The translations under genes and the position numbers were made by a program. A DNA stretch of 64,000 bases, taken from contig NZ_RHFG01000004.1 in the NCBI RefSeq assembly GCF_004745485.1, positions 1 to 64,000 on the forward strand. Reading direction: 5' to 3'. The notes beneath the pieces were generated by a model that did no database searches, was not told the origin of the DNA, and worked only from the letters and a program-made list of their open reading frames with translations. The DNA comes from Brevibacterium sp. S22. GTDB lineage: Bacteria > Actinomycetota > Actinomycetes > Actinomycetales > Brevibacteriaceae. Positions 8,049 to 15,804 of this stretch are shown here, piece after piece. Position 1 is the first letter of the stretch. Each line of letters opens with the position of its first letter.

Positions 8049-9314
8049 ATGTCAGACGCACCCGATTCCCCATCGCCGCGGGGTCGACTTCCCCACCCGC
8101 TCGCGGCCCTGATCCTGGCCATGGCTGCGATCCTCCTTGTCGGGCTGAGTCTGCGGATCCCGACCATCTCACTGTCTCCACTCGTGCCCGCCATGATGGA
8201 CGACACCGGACACGGAGAGACCTTCGTTTCCCTGCTGACCAGCGTGCCTCTGGCCCTGACGCTGCTGGCAGCGCCGATCGCTCCGGTGTTGGCGAATCGC
8301 CTCGGGCGCAGCCGCACTGTCAGCCTCTCCCTCCTGGCGATCGTGGCCGGAACGGTCATCCGCTCCATCCCCGGAGAGGCCCCGCTGCTCATCGGAACCG
8401 GGATGCTCGGCTTTTCGATCGCGATCGTCACAGTGCTCGCCCCTTCGATCATCTCCGCCGAACGCACCACCCTCCGTTCCCGCCTCACCGGGGTCTATTC
8501 GATGTCATTGAGCCTGGGCCCGGCACTGGCCCTGGCACTGACCGTCCCTGTCGGAGAGTTCCTCGATCTCGAATGGCGCGGCACACTGCTCATCTGGATC
8601 GTGGTCTCCGCCGGTGCGCTCGTGTTGTGGTGGTTCTACTCGCGCACCTACGCCGAAGGCACCGAAGGCACAACTGATGAATCGGTTGACCCCGCAAACG
8701 AACCGCGGGGCAGTAATCCACGTGGCGGGCACGATCCGCGCGGCGGACACGGGGCGAAGGCCGTCCTCGGCGATGTCGATGTGTGGATGCTCGCGCTGTT
8801 CCTCGGTGTCACCTCTCTGATGTTCTACACCACCTCGGCGTGGCTGCCTACGGTGTTCGTCGGCGACGGGATGTCGGCTCAGGTCGCCGGAGGGTTCGTC
8901 TCCCTCATCAATGTCATCGCCATCCCCTTCGGGCTCATCGCACCTGCTCTCCTCGGCAGAGGAGCCTCTCGCATCCTCGCTCCGTTCGCTCCGCTGCTGG
9001 CCGTCGGCGGCGTCGTGCTCCTGCTCATCGCAGGCTCTCAGACCGCTCTGATCGTCACGATCCTCCTCGGTGTGGCCCAAGGTCTGTGCCTCGGGGTCTC
9101 CTACGACCAGATCATCGGATACGGCCGATCACCGGCTCACACCGCGTCCGTCTCGGCCGTGACCTCGGCAGTCGGCGTGGCACTGGCAGCACTCGGGCCC
9201 TTCGCCTTCGGCCTCGGCCTTGAAGTCGCAGGGTCGGCGGCGGTTCCGCTGCTCGGTCTCGCACTTGTCGCTGCTGCCCAGTCGGTCATCGGACTGCGCA
9301 CCTCGCGGCTCTGA
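8049..9314 (+). CDS. MFS transporter, CynX/NimT-like
   Basis: This 421-residue, twelve-segment major facilitator has ANRLGRSR between segments 2 and 3 (the MFS motif A position). Its overall pattern (SLRIPTISLSPLVPAMM in segment 1) resembles the cyanate/nitroimidazole CynX group. The central cytoplasmic loop, about residues 200-238, is expanded with a Gly/Arg/His-rich stretch containing two GGHDPRGGHG-like repeats. The start follows a leaderless-type TAAGGT element. The substrate is unknown. The gene stands alone, upstream of a second MFS with its own operator. Confidence 0.8.
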   Translation: MSDAPDSPSPRGRLPHPLAALILAMAAILLVGLSLRIPTISLSPLVPAMMDDTGHGETFVSLLTSVPLALTLLAAPIAPVLANRLGRSRTVSLSLLAIVAGTVIRSIPGEAPLLIGTGMLGFSIAIVTVLAPSIISAERTTLRSRLTGVYSMSLSLGPALALALTVPVGEFLDLEWRGTLLIWIVVSAGALVLWWFYSRTYAEGTEGTTDESVDPANEPRGSNPRGGHDPRGGHGAKAVLGDVDVWMLALFLGVTSLMFYTTSAWLPTVFVGDGMSAQVAGGFVSLINVIAIPFGLIAPALLGRGASRILAPFAPLLAVGGVVLLLIAGSQTALIVTILLGVAQGLCLGVSYDQIIGYGRSPAHTASVSAVTSAVGVALAALGPFAFGLGLEVAGSAAVPLLGLALVAAAQSVIGLRTSRL

Positions 9315-9351
9315 GCTGTCCCTGAGCCACCGTCTCAAACTCCGCACCCAC

Positions 9352-9378
9352 ATCTTGTATCCAAGATGGATCCAAGAT
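9352..9378 (+). promoter_or_regulatory. candidate GntR operator
   Basis: ATCTTG-TATC-CAAGAT (9352-9367) is a perfect dyad, and its right half is repeated as ATCCAAGAT at 9359-9367 and 9370-9378 (11-bp period). It lies 50-80 bp before an MFS gene whose operon partner is a FadR-type GntR regulator, which makes that protein the likely ligand. Binding is inferred. Confidence 0.6.
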
Positions 9379-9429
9379 AGTTTTGGCGGGTAACTCGACA
9401 GCACTACTGCGCAGGGAGGCGAGGCATCG

Positions 9430-10836
9430 ATGACGAGTCGCGCTCGCGAACAGGCCAAACTCATCACCGCCCAGCTGCTCTCCGGAGCCGGCATCGCCTC
9501 GGGATATGCCGTCGGCGGTCTGCTCGCCGAGGAGATCACCGGCCAGACCTCGATGGCCGGACTCGCACAGATGAGCGTCATCCTCGGTGCCGGTCTCATC
9601 GCCTATCCCCTCGCGGTGCTCGCCGGCAGGTCCGGCCGTCGCAAGGCACTGACCCTGGGCTTCGGCATCGGCACGCTCGGCGCGGTAGTCGTGCTCATCG
9701 GTGTCGCCCTCCAGCTCCTCCCGGTGTTCATGCTCGGGATGATGATGTGCGGGTCCTCGACCGCCTCGGGGCTGCAGGCCCGTTACGCCGCCGTCGATCT
9801 CGCCGATCCTGCAGCCGCGGGCCGTGCGATGTCCCTGGTCGTGTGGGCGACGACAGTCGGGTCCGTACTCGGCCCGAATTTCACCGATCCCGGCGCCCAC
9901 CTCGGCGAGGCCCTGGGCATGAACGGTCTGGCCGGGCCCTACATCATCTCGATGGCCGCGTTCGCTCTCGCAACCCTGTTCGCCTCGACCCTGTCGCGGT
10001 CGATCGCCGCAGGCACGGAGCAGCCGCCCGCGAACGCCGACCTCGACGCCGATCCGGCCATCGAACACGATGCCTCATCCGACGCAAACGCAGCGGCCAC
10101 CTCGGCGAACGCTGTCGACGGATCCCCCGCCGAGGTGGTCCCCGCCCGATCCGCTCGATCGGAACAGACGGCACCGCCGGCCCAGTTGAGACTCGGCCAG
10201 GCGCTGCGGTTCGCGCTCGCACGCCCGGTGCCGCTGTTCGCGATGATCACGATCATCACCGGGCAGATGATGATGACCAACGTCATGGTCATGACCCCGG
10301 TGCACATGGATCACCAGGAGTTCAGCCTCGGCGCGATCGGCATCGTCGTGAGTATCCACATCGCCGGCATGTACGCCCTCTCCCCCATCTTCGGATGGAT
10401 GGCCGACCGGTGGGGTGCGGGCGTGGTCATCGCCGGCGGCACGGTCATCTTCGCCGCCACGATCGCCCTCGGCGTCATGGACGCCCTCGCCCCGGTGTCG
10501 TCGATGGTCCTGCTGAGCACTGCGCTGTCGCTGCTCGGAATCGGGTGGTCGATGTTCCTCATCGGCGGTTCGGCGCTGCTGACCGCCTCGGTGCCGGCCC
10601 ATGCGAAGGTGCCGCTGCAGGGGGCATCGGACTCGGCGATGAACCTCGGCGGGGCGCTCATGGCGGCCATGGCCGGCACCGTGCTCGAGGCCGGTGGATT
10701 CCTCTGGATCAATCTCATGGCGACGTTCGTCCTGCTCATCACCCTCGCCTTCGCGATCCGCGCGGTCCCGCTCATGACCTGGCCCGGCCGCCGAGCATCG
10801 ACCCGCGCCGAGGCGCCCGCCGAGGTGTCCGAATGA
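9430..10836 (+). CDS. MFS transporter in operon with a GntR regulator
   Basis: The 468-residue protein has twelve predicted membrane segments, with the motif A position as AGRSGRRKAL near residues 58-67. The central loop (about residues 200-255) is long and Ala/Asp/Pro-rich. GGGAGG lies upstream of ATG 9430. Its stop codon overlaps the start of the GntR gene (ATGA), so the two are translated as a unit, and a dyad operator lies just upstream. This suggests an exporter or uptake system derepressed by its own substrate. The substrate is unknown. Confidence 0.8.
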   Translation: MTSRAREQAKLITAQLLSGAGIASGYAVGGLLAEEITGQTSMAGLAQMSVILGAGLIAYPLAVLAGRSGRRKALTLGFGIGTLGAVVVLIGVALQLLPVFMLGMMMCGSSTASGLQARYAAVDLADPAAAGRAMSLVVWATTVGSVLGPNFTDPGAHLGEALGMNGLAGPYIISMAAFALATLFASTLSRSIAAGTEQPPANADLDADPAIEHDASSDANAAATSANAVDGSPAEVVPARSARSEQTAPPAQLRLGQALRFALARPVPLFAMITIITGQMMMTNVMVMTPVHMDHQEFSLGAIGIVVSIHIAGMYALSPIFGWMADRWGAGVVIAGGTVIFAATIALGVMDALAPVSSMVLLSTALSLLGIGWSMFLIGGSALLTASVPAHAKVPLQGASDSAMNLGGALMAAMAGTVLEAGGFLWINLMATFVLLITLAFAIRAVPLMTWPGRRASTRAEAPAEVSE

Positions 10837-11492
10837 GCACGAAGACGGAGTCGAAGAGCGCGGCCGAGCGCGCCTATTCATTCATTCGCGGGCAGATCCT
10901 CGATGGCGACCATCCCCCGGGAACGATGCTCGGCGAGGCAGCACTGGCGGCCGAGATCGAAGTCAGTCGCACCCCGGTGCGCGTGGCTCTGGCCAGACTG
11001 CAGGACGAGGGATGGATCCACATCTACCCCAAGCGTGGGGCAATCGTGCAAGGCGTCGACGAACGGACGATCGTCGAACTCGCCGATGCTCGCTATGTGC
11101 TTGAGACGACCGCAGTCGAGCGCGCTTCTGAACCTCTGAGACAGAGTCTGACCGACACACTCACTGAGCTCATCAGCCAGCAGCGGGCAGCCTTCGCCGA
11201 AGCGGACATCGCCCGGTTCATCGAGCTCACCCTGGAGTTCCACCGTGGCTTCGTCGAGGCCGGTGACAATCAGGTGATGCTCGAAATGTATTCGATGCTC
11301 TCCGATCGGCACAGGTTCATTCTGTTCATGAACGGCAGGCACCTCCTCAATCGCTGCGATGAGATCATCGCCGAACACGAAGCGCTGGTGAATCATCTCC
11401 GGGCAGGCGCTTCCGAGGAATTCGCGGCCACACTGCAGGGGCATATCGAGGAGAACGCCGGCCCGCAATCGGCCGGGTTCGGAGTACGCTGA
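10833..11492 (+). CDS. GntR-family regulator (FadR subfamily, FCD domain)
   Basis: This 219-residue protein has an N-terminal winged helix (LGEAALAAEIEVSRTPVRVALARLQDEGWI, residues about 37-66) and a C-terminal all-helical FCD ligand-binding domain. The FCD metal-ligand histidines are recognisable in EFHRGF and in the late AEHEAL and QGHIEEN segments. The start overlaps the stop of the upstream MFS gene (ATGA at 10833-10836). Autoregulation through the dyad at 9352-9378 is inferred from position. Confidence 0.9.
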   Translation: MSTKTESKSAAERAYSFIRGQILDGDHPPGTMLGEAALAAEIEVSRTPVRVALARLQDEGWIHIYPKRGAIVQGVDERTIVELADARYVLETTAVERASEPLRQSLTDTLTELISQQRAAFAEADIARFIELTLEFHRGFVEAGDNQVMLEMYSMLSDRHRFILFMNGRHLLNRCDEIIAEHEALVNHLRAGASEEFAATLQGHIEENAGPQSAGFGVR

Positions 11493-11656
11493 GAGCCTTC
11501 TGCCGGTGACGGCACAATTCGAAACGAGCTGCGCCGGTTTGACCACGCCTGTGGCACCGACGCTGTCCAAGCCGAACGTTCAATAGACGGCCGACCAACT
11601 TCGCGGCTCCAGTAAGGCACCACCTCGGCGTTCATCCGTCCCACGCCATCAATCGT

Positions 11657-11672
11657 AGAACCTATAGGTTCT
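11657..11672 (+). promoter_or_regulatory. candidate XRE antitoxin operator
   Basis: AGAACCTATAGGTTCT is a perfect 16-bp palindrome directly upstream of the toxin remnant and antitoxin gene. Toxin-antitoxin operons of the HigBA type are autoregulated by the antitoxin at such a site, so this is the likely operator. Confidence 0.65.
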
Positions 11673-11683
11673 GCACTTTGTAT

Positions 11684-11786
11684 ATGTGGGAGGTGAATGT
11701 CCAACTGGACTCCGGTTGGCTCTCGTAACTGCCTCGATACACAGGAGCTGCTTGACCAACACCTGATGAGATTGAGAGGAAAGTGA
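11684..11786 (+). pseudogene. HigB-type toxin remnant (internal deletion)
   Basis: ATG 11684 begins MWEVNVQLDSGWLS and then stops at TAA 11726-11728. M-W-E-V/I followed by W-L is the usual N-terminus of Gp49/HigB-type RelE-superfamily toxins. In another frame, codons 11745-11786 read ELLDQHLMRLRGK and a stop, matching the usual C-terminal D-x-H-L-x-x-L end of the same family. That TGA overlaps the start of the antitoxin (GTGA at 11783-11786). Together these show a toxin gene reduced from about 110 codons to its two ends by an internal deletion. Confidence 0.65.
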
Positions 11787-12097
11787 AAACTATGGTTGAA
11801 ACACTGAGCGATTTCCTCGACCACAATGCAATCAACCGTGAGAACGTTGACAACCACAGGCAGAGGATGCTCGCGGAAGTCCGCGCCTACCGTCTGAAGG
11901 AACTCCGATCAACCGCCGGACTCACTCAGCACGAGCTCGCGGACAGAATCGGCGTTTCACAACGTCAAGTCTCCAAGATTGAACACGGAGACCTAGAGAA
12001 CACCAAGATCGGCACGGTTCGACGATACCTGGAGGCAGTTGGAGGAAATCTGACGCTCGACGTCGTCTTCGGAGAAACTCGAATCCAAATCGCCTGA
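11783..12097 (+). CDS. orphan HigA-type XRE antitoxin
   Basis: This 104-residue protein has an N-terminal helical extension and an XRE HTH at about residues 45-75 (LTQHELADRIGVSQRQVSKIEHGD), then a C-terminal strand region typical of antitoxins that follow Gp49/HigB toxins. GTG 11783 is chosen because it overlaps the stop of the toxin remnant in the usual four-base overlap. ATG 11792 is an alternative. With the toxin destroyed, it may survive as a regulator or as an anti-addiction antitoxin; both are inference. Confidence 0.8.
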   Translation: MKTMVETLSDFLDHNAINRENVDNHRQRMLAEVRAYRLKELRSTAGLTQHELADRIGVSQRQVSKIEHGDLENTKIGTVRRYLEAVGGNLTLDVVFGETRIQIA

Positions 12098-12139
12098 TCC
12101 GTTCTACTGGTTTTCACCGCTTGTCACACCGGCGATACC

Positions 12140-13102
12140 TCAGTGTCGTGCCGCCATGTCTCCGGCCAGCTTCTTGACCAGCTCCCGTGCCGAAGGAGGA
12201 TCGATGACTTCGATGTGATCGGTGAACTGCATGAGCTGTCTGACCCCGTCGAGCTGGTCATAGGCGACAGTGATACGCATTTTCAGATCATTGGTCGGTA
12301 ACGGTTCGACTGACCGCAGTCGACTGCCGAGGATCCTGTGAGCCAAGTCCTCTCTGTCAGCATCGAGATACGCAGTCACGATGACGTCATTCCTGCTCTC
12401 GAGCCGATCGACCAGATCACCCGCGACGTCCTGCAACGTCGCTTCCGGCCTGGTCCTCCGGTCGGCGTCAAGTTCAGTCCACCCCCTCAACCGAGACATG
12501 GCGAACATGCGTGGACGGCTATCGACATCGCCAACGAGGTACCACCGCCCACCGCGCAGGTAGAGCCCATACGGGTCGACCTCATAGATTCGCGATTCGG
12601 CTCTCCCGCTTGATCGGTACTCGACGCGAAGCCGTCGAGTCGACCGGAGAGTCTCGACGAGGTCAGCGAAGTCGACTGCTGCTTCGTCGGCGAACCAGCC
12701 CGAACTGTCGATCTCGACGACCTCGCTGAGAGGAACCCAATGCTGATCAGCCCGCCCCAATGGCTTCGAGCGACGTGTGTCCAGCCGCTGAAAGGCGCGA
12801 AGCATCCCTTCTTCGAGACCGAGTTGACGTGCGCTCCTGCTATCCAGACCGACCAGCGCCAATGCTTCAGCTTCCGTCTCCGAAAGCCGATTGACATCGA
12901 TCTGAGTCCCCACTTGCAGGGAGATTCCGCCGTAGCGGCCAGGCTCGGCAGCGACTGGCACATCGGCCTCGATCAATGCTTCTATGTCACGCAGAATCGT
13001 TCGCGCCGAGACACCGAACTGTTCGGCGAGGCGGGCCGCCGTCGTCTGCCCCGCGGACTGGAGCGCCACGATGATCGACAACAATCGCTGCGGACGTTTC
13101 AC
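12140..13102 (-). CDS. YafY-type HTH/WYL transcriptional regulator
   Basis: This 320-residue protein has an N-terminal DeoR/HTH_11-like winged helix (TTAARLAEQFGVSARTILRDIEALIEAD) and a C-terminal WYL domain (GRWYLVGDVDSR, then the FAMSRLRGWTELD segment). WYL domains sense ligands, including nucleotides or ssDNA in some defence regulators. GTG 13102 is chosen because GGAGGG lies about nine bases upstream. It is divergent from the VOC-family gene at 13255, a common regulator/target arrangement. Confidence 0.85.
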   Translation of the reverse strand: MKRPQRLLSIIVALQSAGQTTAARLAEQFGVSARTILRDIEALIEADVPVAAEPGRYGGISLQVGTQIDVNRLSETEAEALALVGLDSRSARQLGLEEGMLRAFQRLDTRRSKPLGRADQHWVPLSEVVEIDSSGWFADEAAVDFADLVETLRSTRRLRVEYRSSGRAESRIYEVDPYGLYLRGGRWYLVGDVDSRPRMFAMSRLRGWTELDADRRTRPEATLQDVAGDLVDRLESRNDVIVTAYLDADREDLAHRILGSRLRSVEPLPTNDLKMRITVAYDQLDGVRQLMQFTDHIEVIDPPSARELVKKLAGDMAARH

Positions 13103-13254
13103 TGCAGACTCCCTCCGACCACTTTCTTCCGAACCGCATCGCCAAACACGACATGGACTGTCACCTATTGCTGTCAGTGTAGAACCACGGCCCCGCAAAG
13201 AGTGGTTGCCGAGTACAAGAAGCCCCAAGACTGAGCAAAGAAAAGGAGTTGCCC

Positions 13255-13620
13255 GTGCCCACACCCAACCTGTTCCTCACTTACGTCACCGACACCGCCT
13301 CCGCAACGGATTTCTACAGCCGCCTCTTCGAGATGGAGCCCGCCATGATCACACCCCGGTACGTCTCGTTCGAAATCGCACCTGGCGTTCTGTTCTCCCT
13401 CTGGAGCGGCGCCAGCGATGCGGTGACGGCAACACCGGTACGCACCTCAGAAGTCGGGCTCATGGTGCCCGGATCCGCCGAGGCAGTCGATGCCGTCTTC
13501 GCCGACTGGTCTGCAAAGGGCGTCGATGTCGTCTCAGAACCTAACGACGCGGTCTTCGGCCGAACTTTTGTCGTCGCCGATCCGGATGGGAATTACATCC
13601 GCGTCTCACCGGTGGACTGA
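13255..13620 (+). CDS. VOC-family (glyoxalase/bleomycin-resistance fold) protein
   Basis: This 121-residue protein is a single pair of beta-alpha-beta-beta-beta units, ending in the typical FVVADPDGNYIRVSPVD. Its first strand lacks an obvious metal-ligand His/Glu pair, so it may bind rather than transform its ligand. AAGGAG (13243-13248) is spaced for GTG 13255. It is divergent from a WYL regulator that probably controls it. Confidence 0.8.
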   Translation: MPTPNLFLTYVTDTASATDFYSRLFEMEPAMITPRYVSFEIAPGVLFSLWSGASDAVTATPVRTSEVGLMVPGSAEAVDAVFADWSAKGVDVVSEPNDAVFGRTFVVADPDGNYIRVSPVD

Positions 13621-13662
13621 ACCTCGGGCCCAGTGTGCACCTCACCCCTTGACCTGCGGACG

Positions 13663-13668
13663 TAGGCT
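13663..13668 (+). promoter_or_regulatory. -10 element of a leaderless promoter
   Basis: TAGGCT is followed by six bases and ATG 13675 of the aldo-keto reductase. Confidence 0.6.
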
Positions 13669-13674
13669 GGGGAC

Positions 13675-14685
13675 ATGGAGCACAGATATCTGGGAAACAG
13701 CGGCCTTAAGATCTCCGAAATCACCTACGGAAACTGGCTCACGCACGGTTCACAGGTCGAGAACGACACGGCGACGAAATGCGTCCATGCCGCACTCGAC
13801 GTCGGCATCTCGACCTTCGACACCGCCGATGTCTACGCAAACACCGTGGCCGAACAGGTCCTCGGCGATGCCCTGAAAGGTCAGCGACGCGAATCGCTCG
13901 AGATCTTCACAAAAGTCTACTTCCCCACCGGCCCGAAGGGTCACAACGACACCGGCCTGTCCCGCAAGCACATAATGGAGTCCATCAACGGGTCGCTGTC
14001 TCGACTCGGCACCGACTACGTCGACCTCTATCAGGCGCACCGGTATGACTACGAGACCCCACTGGAAGAGACGATGCAGGCCTTCGCCGACATCGTCCGC
14101 GCCGGCAAGGCCCTTTACATCGGGGTCAGCGAGTGGAATGCCGATCAGCTGCGGGCGGCCCATCATATGGCCCGCGAGCTAGGAATCCAGCTGATCTCGA
14201 ATCAGCCGCAGTACAACATGCTGTGGCGAGTCATCGAGTCGCGAGTGGTGCCGACGTCGAAGGAGCTCGGCATCTCTCAGATCGTCTGGTCCCCGATCGC
14301 CCAGGGTGTGCTGACCGGGAAGTACAAAGTCGGGCAGCCGCTGCCCGAAGGCTCCCGCGCCACCGACGAGGAAGGCGGCGGCGCTGACATAATCAAGAGC
14401 CGCTACCTCAACGACACCACCTTGTCTGCGGTCGCGAAGCTCGAACCCATCGCCGCTGATCTCGGACTGACGATGGCGCAGCTCGCCGTCGCCTGGGTGC
14501 TGGCCAACGACAACGTCGCCACCGCCCTGGTCGGCGCCTCTCGCCCCGAGCAGATCGCCTCGAATGCCGAAGCAGCCGGTGTCACACTCGACGCCGAAGT
14601 GCTCACCCGCATCGACGAAGTCCTCGGCGACCTGCCCGAGACGGCCCCGTCGAAGACCCGGTCACCCGAGACCCGCCTGGTCTGA
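13675..14685 (+). CDS. aldo/keto reductase (Kv-beta-like subgroup)
   Basis: This 336-residue TIM-barrel NADPH-dependent oxidoreductase has the full catalytic tetrad: Asp49 and Tyr54 in FDTADVY, Lys80 in FTKVYF, and His122 in LYQAHRYD. The cofactor-binding C-terminal region VGASRPEQIASNAEA is present. The sequence is closest in pattern to the voltage-gated potassium-channel beta-subunit/YghZ-like aldo-keto reductases that reduce aldehydes. It carries a leaderless-type promoter and is probably monocistronic. The natural substrate is unknown. Confidence 0.9.
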   Translation: MEHRYLGNSGLKISEITYGNWLTHGSQVENDTATKCVHAALDVGISTFDTADVYANTVAEQVLGDALKGQRRESLEIFTKVYFPTGPKGHNDTGLSRKHIMESINGSLSRLGTDYVDLYQAHRYDYETPLEETMQAFADIVRAGKALYIGVSEWNADQLRAAHHMARELGIQLISNQPQYNMLWRVIESRVVPTSKELGISQIVWSPIAQGVLTGKYKVGQPLPEGSRATDEEGGGADIIKSRYLNDTTLSAVAKLEPIAADLGLTMAQLAVAWVLANDNVATALVGASRPEQIASNAEAAGVTLDAEVLTRIDEVLGDLPETAPSKTRSPETRLV

Positions 14686-14762
14686 GCTTTCCGCAACGAG
14701 CTGACGGTCCGGCGCTGGGCTGAGAGCAAAGCGTCGGACCACGTGCTGCGCGGCCCTGCTCT

Positions 14763-15239
14763 TCAGCTCGGCAGGAGGGTGCCGTAGTGGGCGGTATCGA
14801 CGGGGCGCAGGATGATCGGGCCACAGGCCGCCGTGAGCAGTCCCGAAATCACCGGAAGAGCGAAGGCCAAGGGTTCGATTTCTGTGTTGGACACCGTGTA
14901 CACCATCGGAATATTGCCGTGGAAGAACAGCGCCAAGACCCCTAATGCGACCACCGCCGAGGCGGCACCAAGTCCGAAGAGAAACAACAGCGACGATGCA
15001 CGGCTGGAGAGGCGACGGACGAACAGACGCAGAATCGCATAAGCCGGGGCGCTTGTCACGAGACCCAACGCGGCTCCGGCAACAGCAAAGAACGGGGCCC
15101 ACGCGAGATTTCCCGCCAGGTCACCTAGTCCGCTGGATACGCCCATCAGGACGAGACTCCAGATGGCCGCACTGACAGCCCCGATACCGGTGACAACGAG
15201 CACAAATCGTCCCAGAGTGCTCCACTTCCCGAGACTCAT
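14763..15239 (-). CDS. small four-segment membrane protein of unknown function
   Basis: The 158-residue product has four clear hydrophobic helices (about residues 10-32, 41-68, 82-107 and 121-143) and no recognised motif. It is convergent with the aldo-keto reductase and lies upstream of a long gene-poor gap. I do not recognise the family. Between the two convergent stops, GGTCCGGCGCT and a partly complementary AGCGTCGGACC form an imperfect hairpin that may end both transcripts. Confidence 0.6.
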   Translation of the reverse strand: MSLGKWSTLGRFVLVVTGIGAVSAAIWSLVLMGVSSGLGDLAGNLAWAPFFAVAGAALGLVTSAPAYAILRLFVRRLSSRASSLLFLFGLGAASAVVALGVLALFFHGNIPMVYTVSNTEIEPLAFALPVISGLLTAACGPIILRPVDTAHYGTLLPS

Positions 15240-15448
15240 CTGCCTGACCGCTCCTCATTGACAACGTAACCTGACCTCAACCGTACTGCCTTTCGGCCAA
15301 GATCTGGGAGAGCTTCCAGGCGAAGCTCCCCTTCTGGTCCCGGATCACGGGCAATAGTGACTCAGTCGTGCCGTCTGCTGGACCCACCGCGCTTCCCCTG
15401 GCAGGTCTCTTCCGCCACTCCCTGACCGGCAGTTTGGTCGTGAGGGGA

Positions 15449-15508
15449 ATTCTCTGGTCGATCCACGGCGCTGTCGACGCTGAGACCGCGGTGGATCGAC
15501 CAGAGAAT
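15449..15508. repeat. long inverted repeat (18-bp perfect arms)
   Basis: Arms 15449-15466 and 15491-15508 are perfectly complementary and enclose a 24-base loop. Outer segments CTGACCGG (15422-15429) and CCGGTCAG (15510-15517) extend the pairing. There is no U-tract, so a classical terminator is unlikely in either direction. Confidence 0.65.
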
Positions 15509-15687
15509 ACCGGTCAGATACCGCTGCGAAGACACTTCCGTCGTGCGATGGCGCACAACCCGATTTTCGATGGCGCCTTCGCCGAGGCGGTCGGCCTCCT
15601 TCCGAACCGAACGACAGATGAACTCGATGAATCTCACACTGCCCCGGGGCCGCCTCGGCGAGGGTGGTGCGCTAAACTGCATGAAGC

Positions 15688-15699
15688 GGTTATATAACC
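15688..15699 (+). promoter_or_regulatory. candidate operator, perfect 12-bp palindrome
   Basis: GGTTATATAACC lies about 105 bp before the DHA2 efflux-pump start in otherwise GC-rich DNA. Because such pumps are usually repressed by TetR or MarR proteins at short palindromes, it is a good operator candidate. The adjacent TetR gene at 17285-17836 is one possible ligand. Confidence 0.5.
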
Positions 15700-15804
15700 A
15701 AGGAATTGACTTCCGGGCGCGATGAGGGGCCGATTCAGCGCACCGCCTCAGGCGGGCTGGCGCTGAAGGACGAGAAGAGACGCAGACGACGAACAGGTGA
15801 GGGG

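Larger units (their letters stand above)
15240..15804. other. long intergenic region with hairpin, motif pair and operator
   Basis: No convincing gene is seen. It holds a nested inverted repeat (15422-15517), an inverted pair of the CCGAGGCGG motif (15582-15590 and 15650-15658), and the palindrome GGTTATATAACC (15688-15699) just upstream of the efflux-pump gene. The short open frames here lack ribosome-binding sites and run through the inverted repeats. Confidence 0.5.

Noticed and set aside
15368..15697. Open frame in the gap before the DHA2 pump
   Set aside because: It runs straight through the inverted repeats, has no ribosome-binding site, and its composition is not protein-like.
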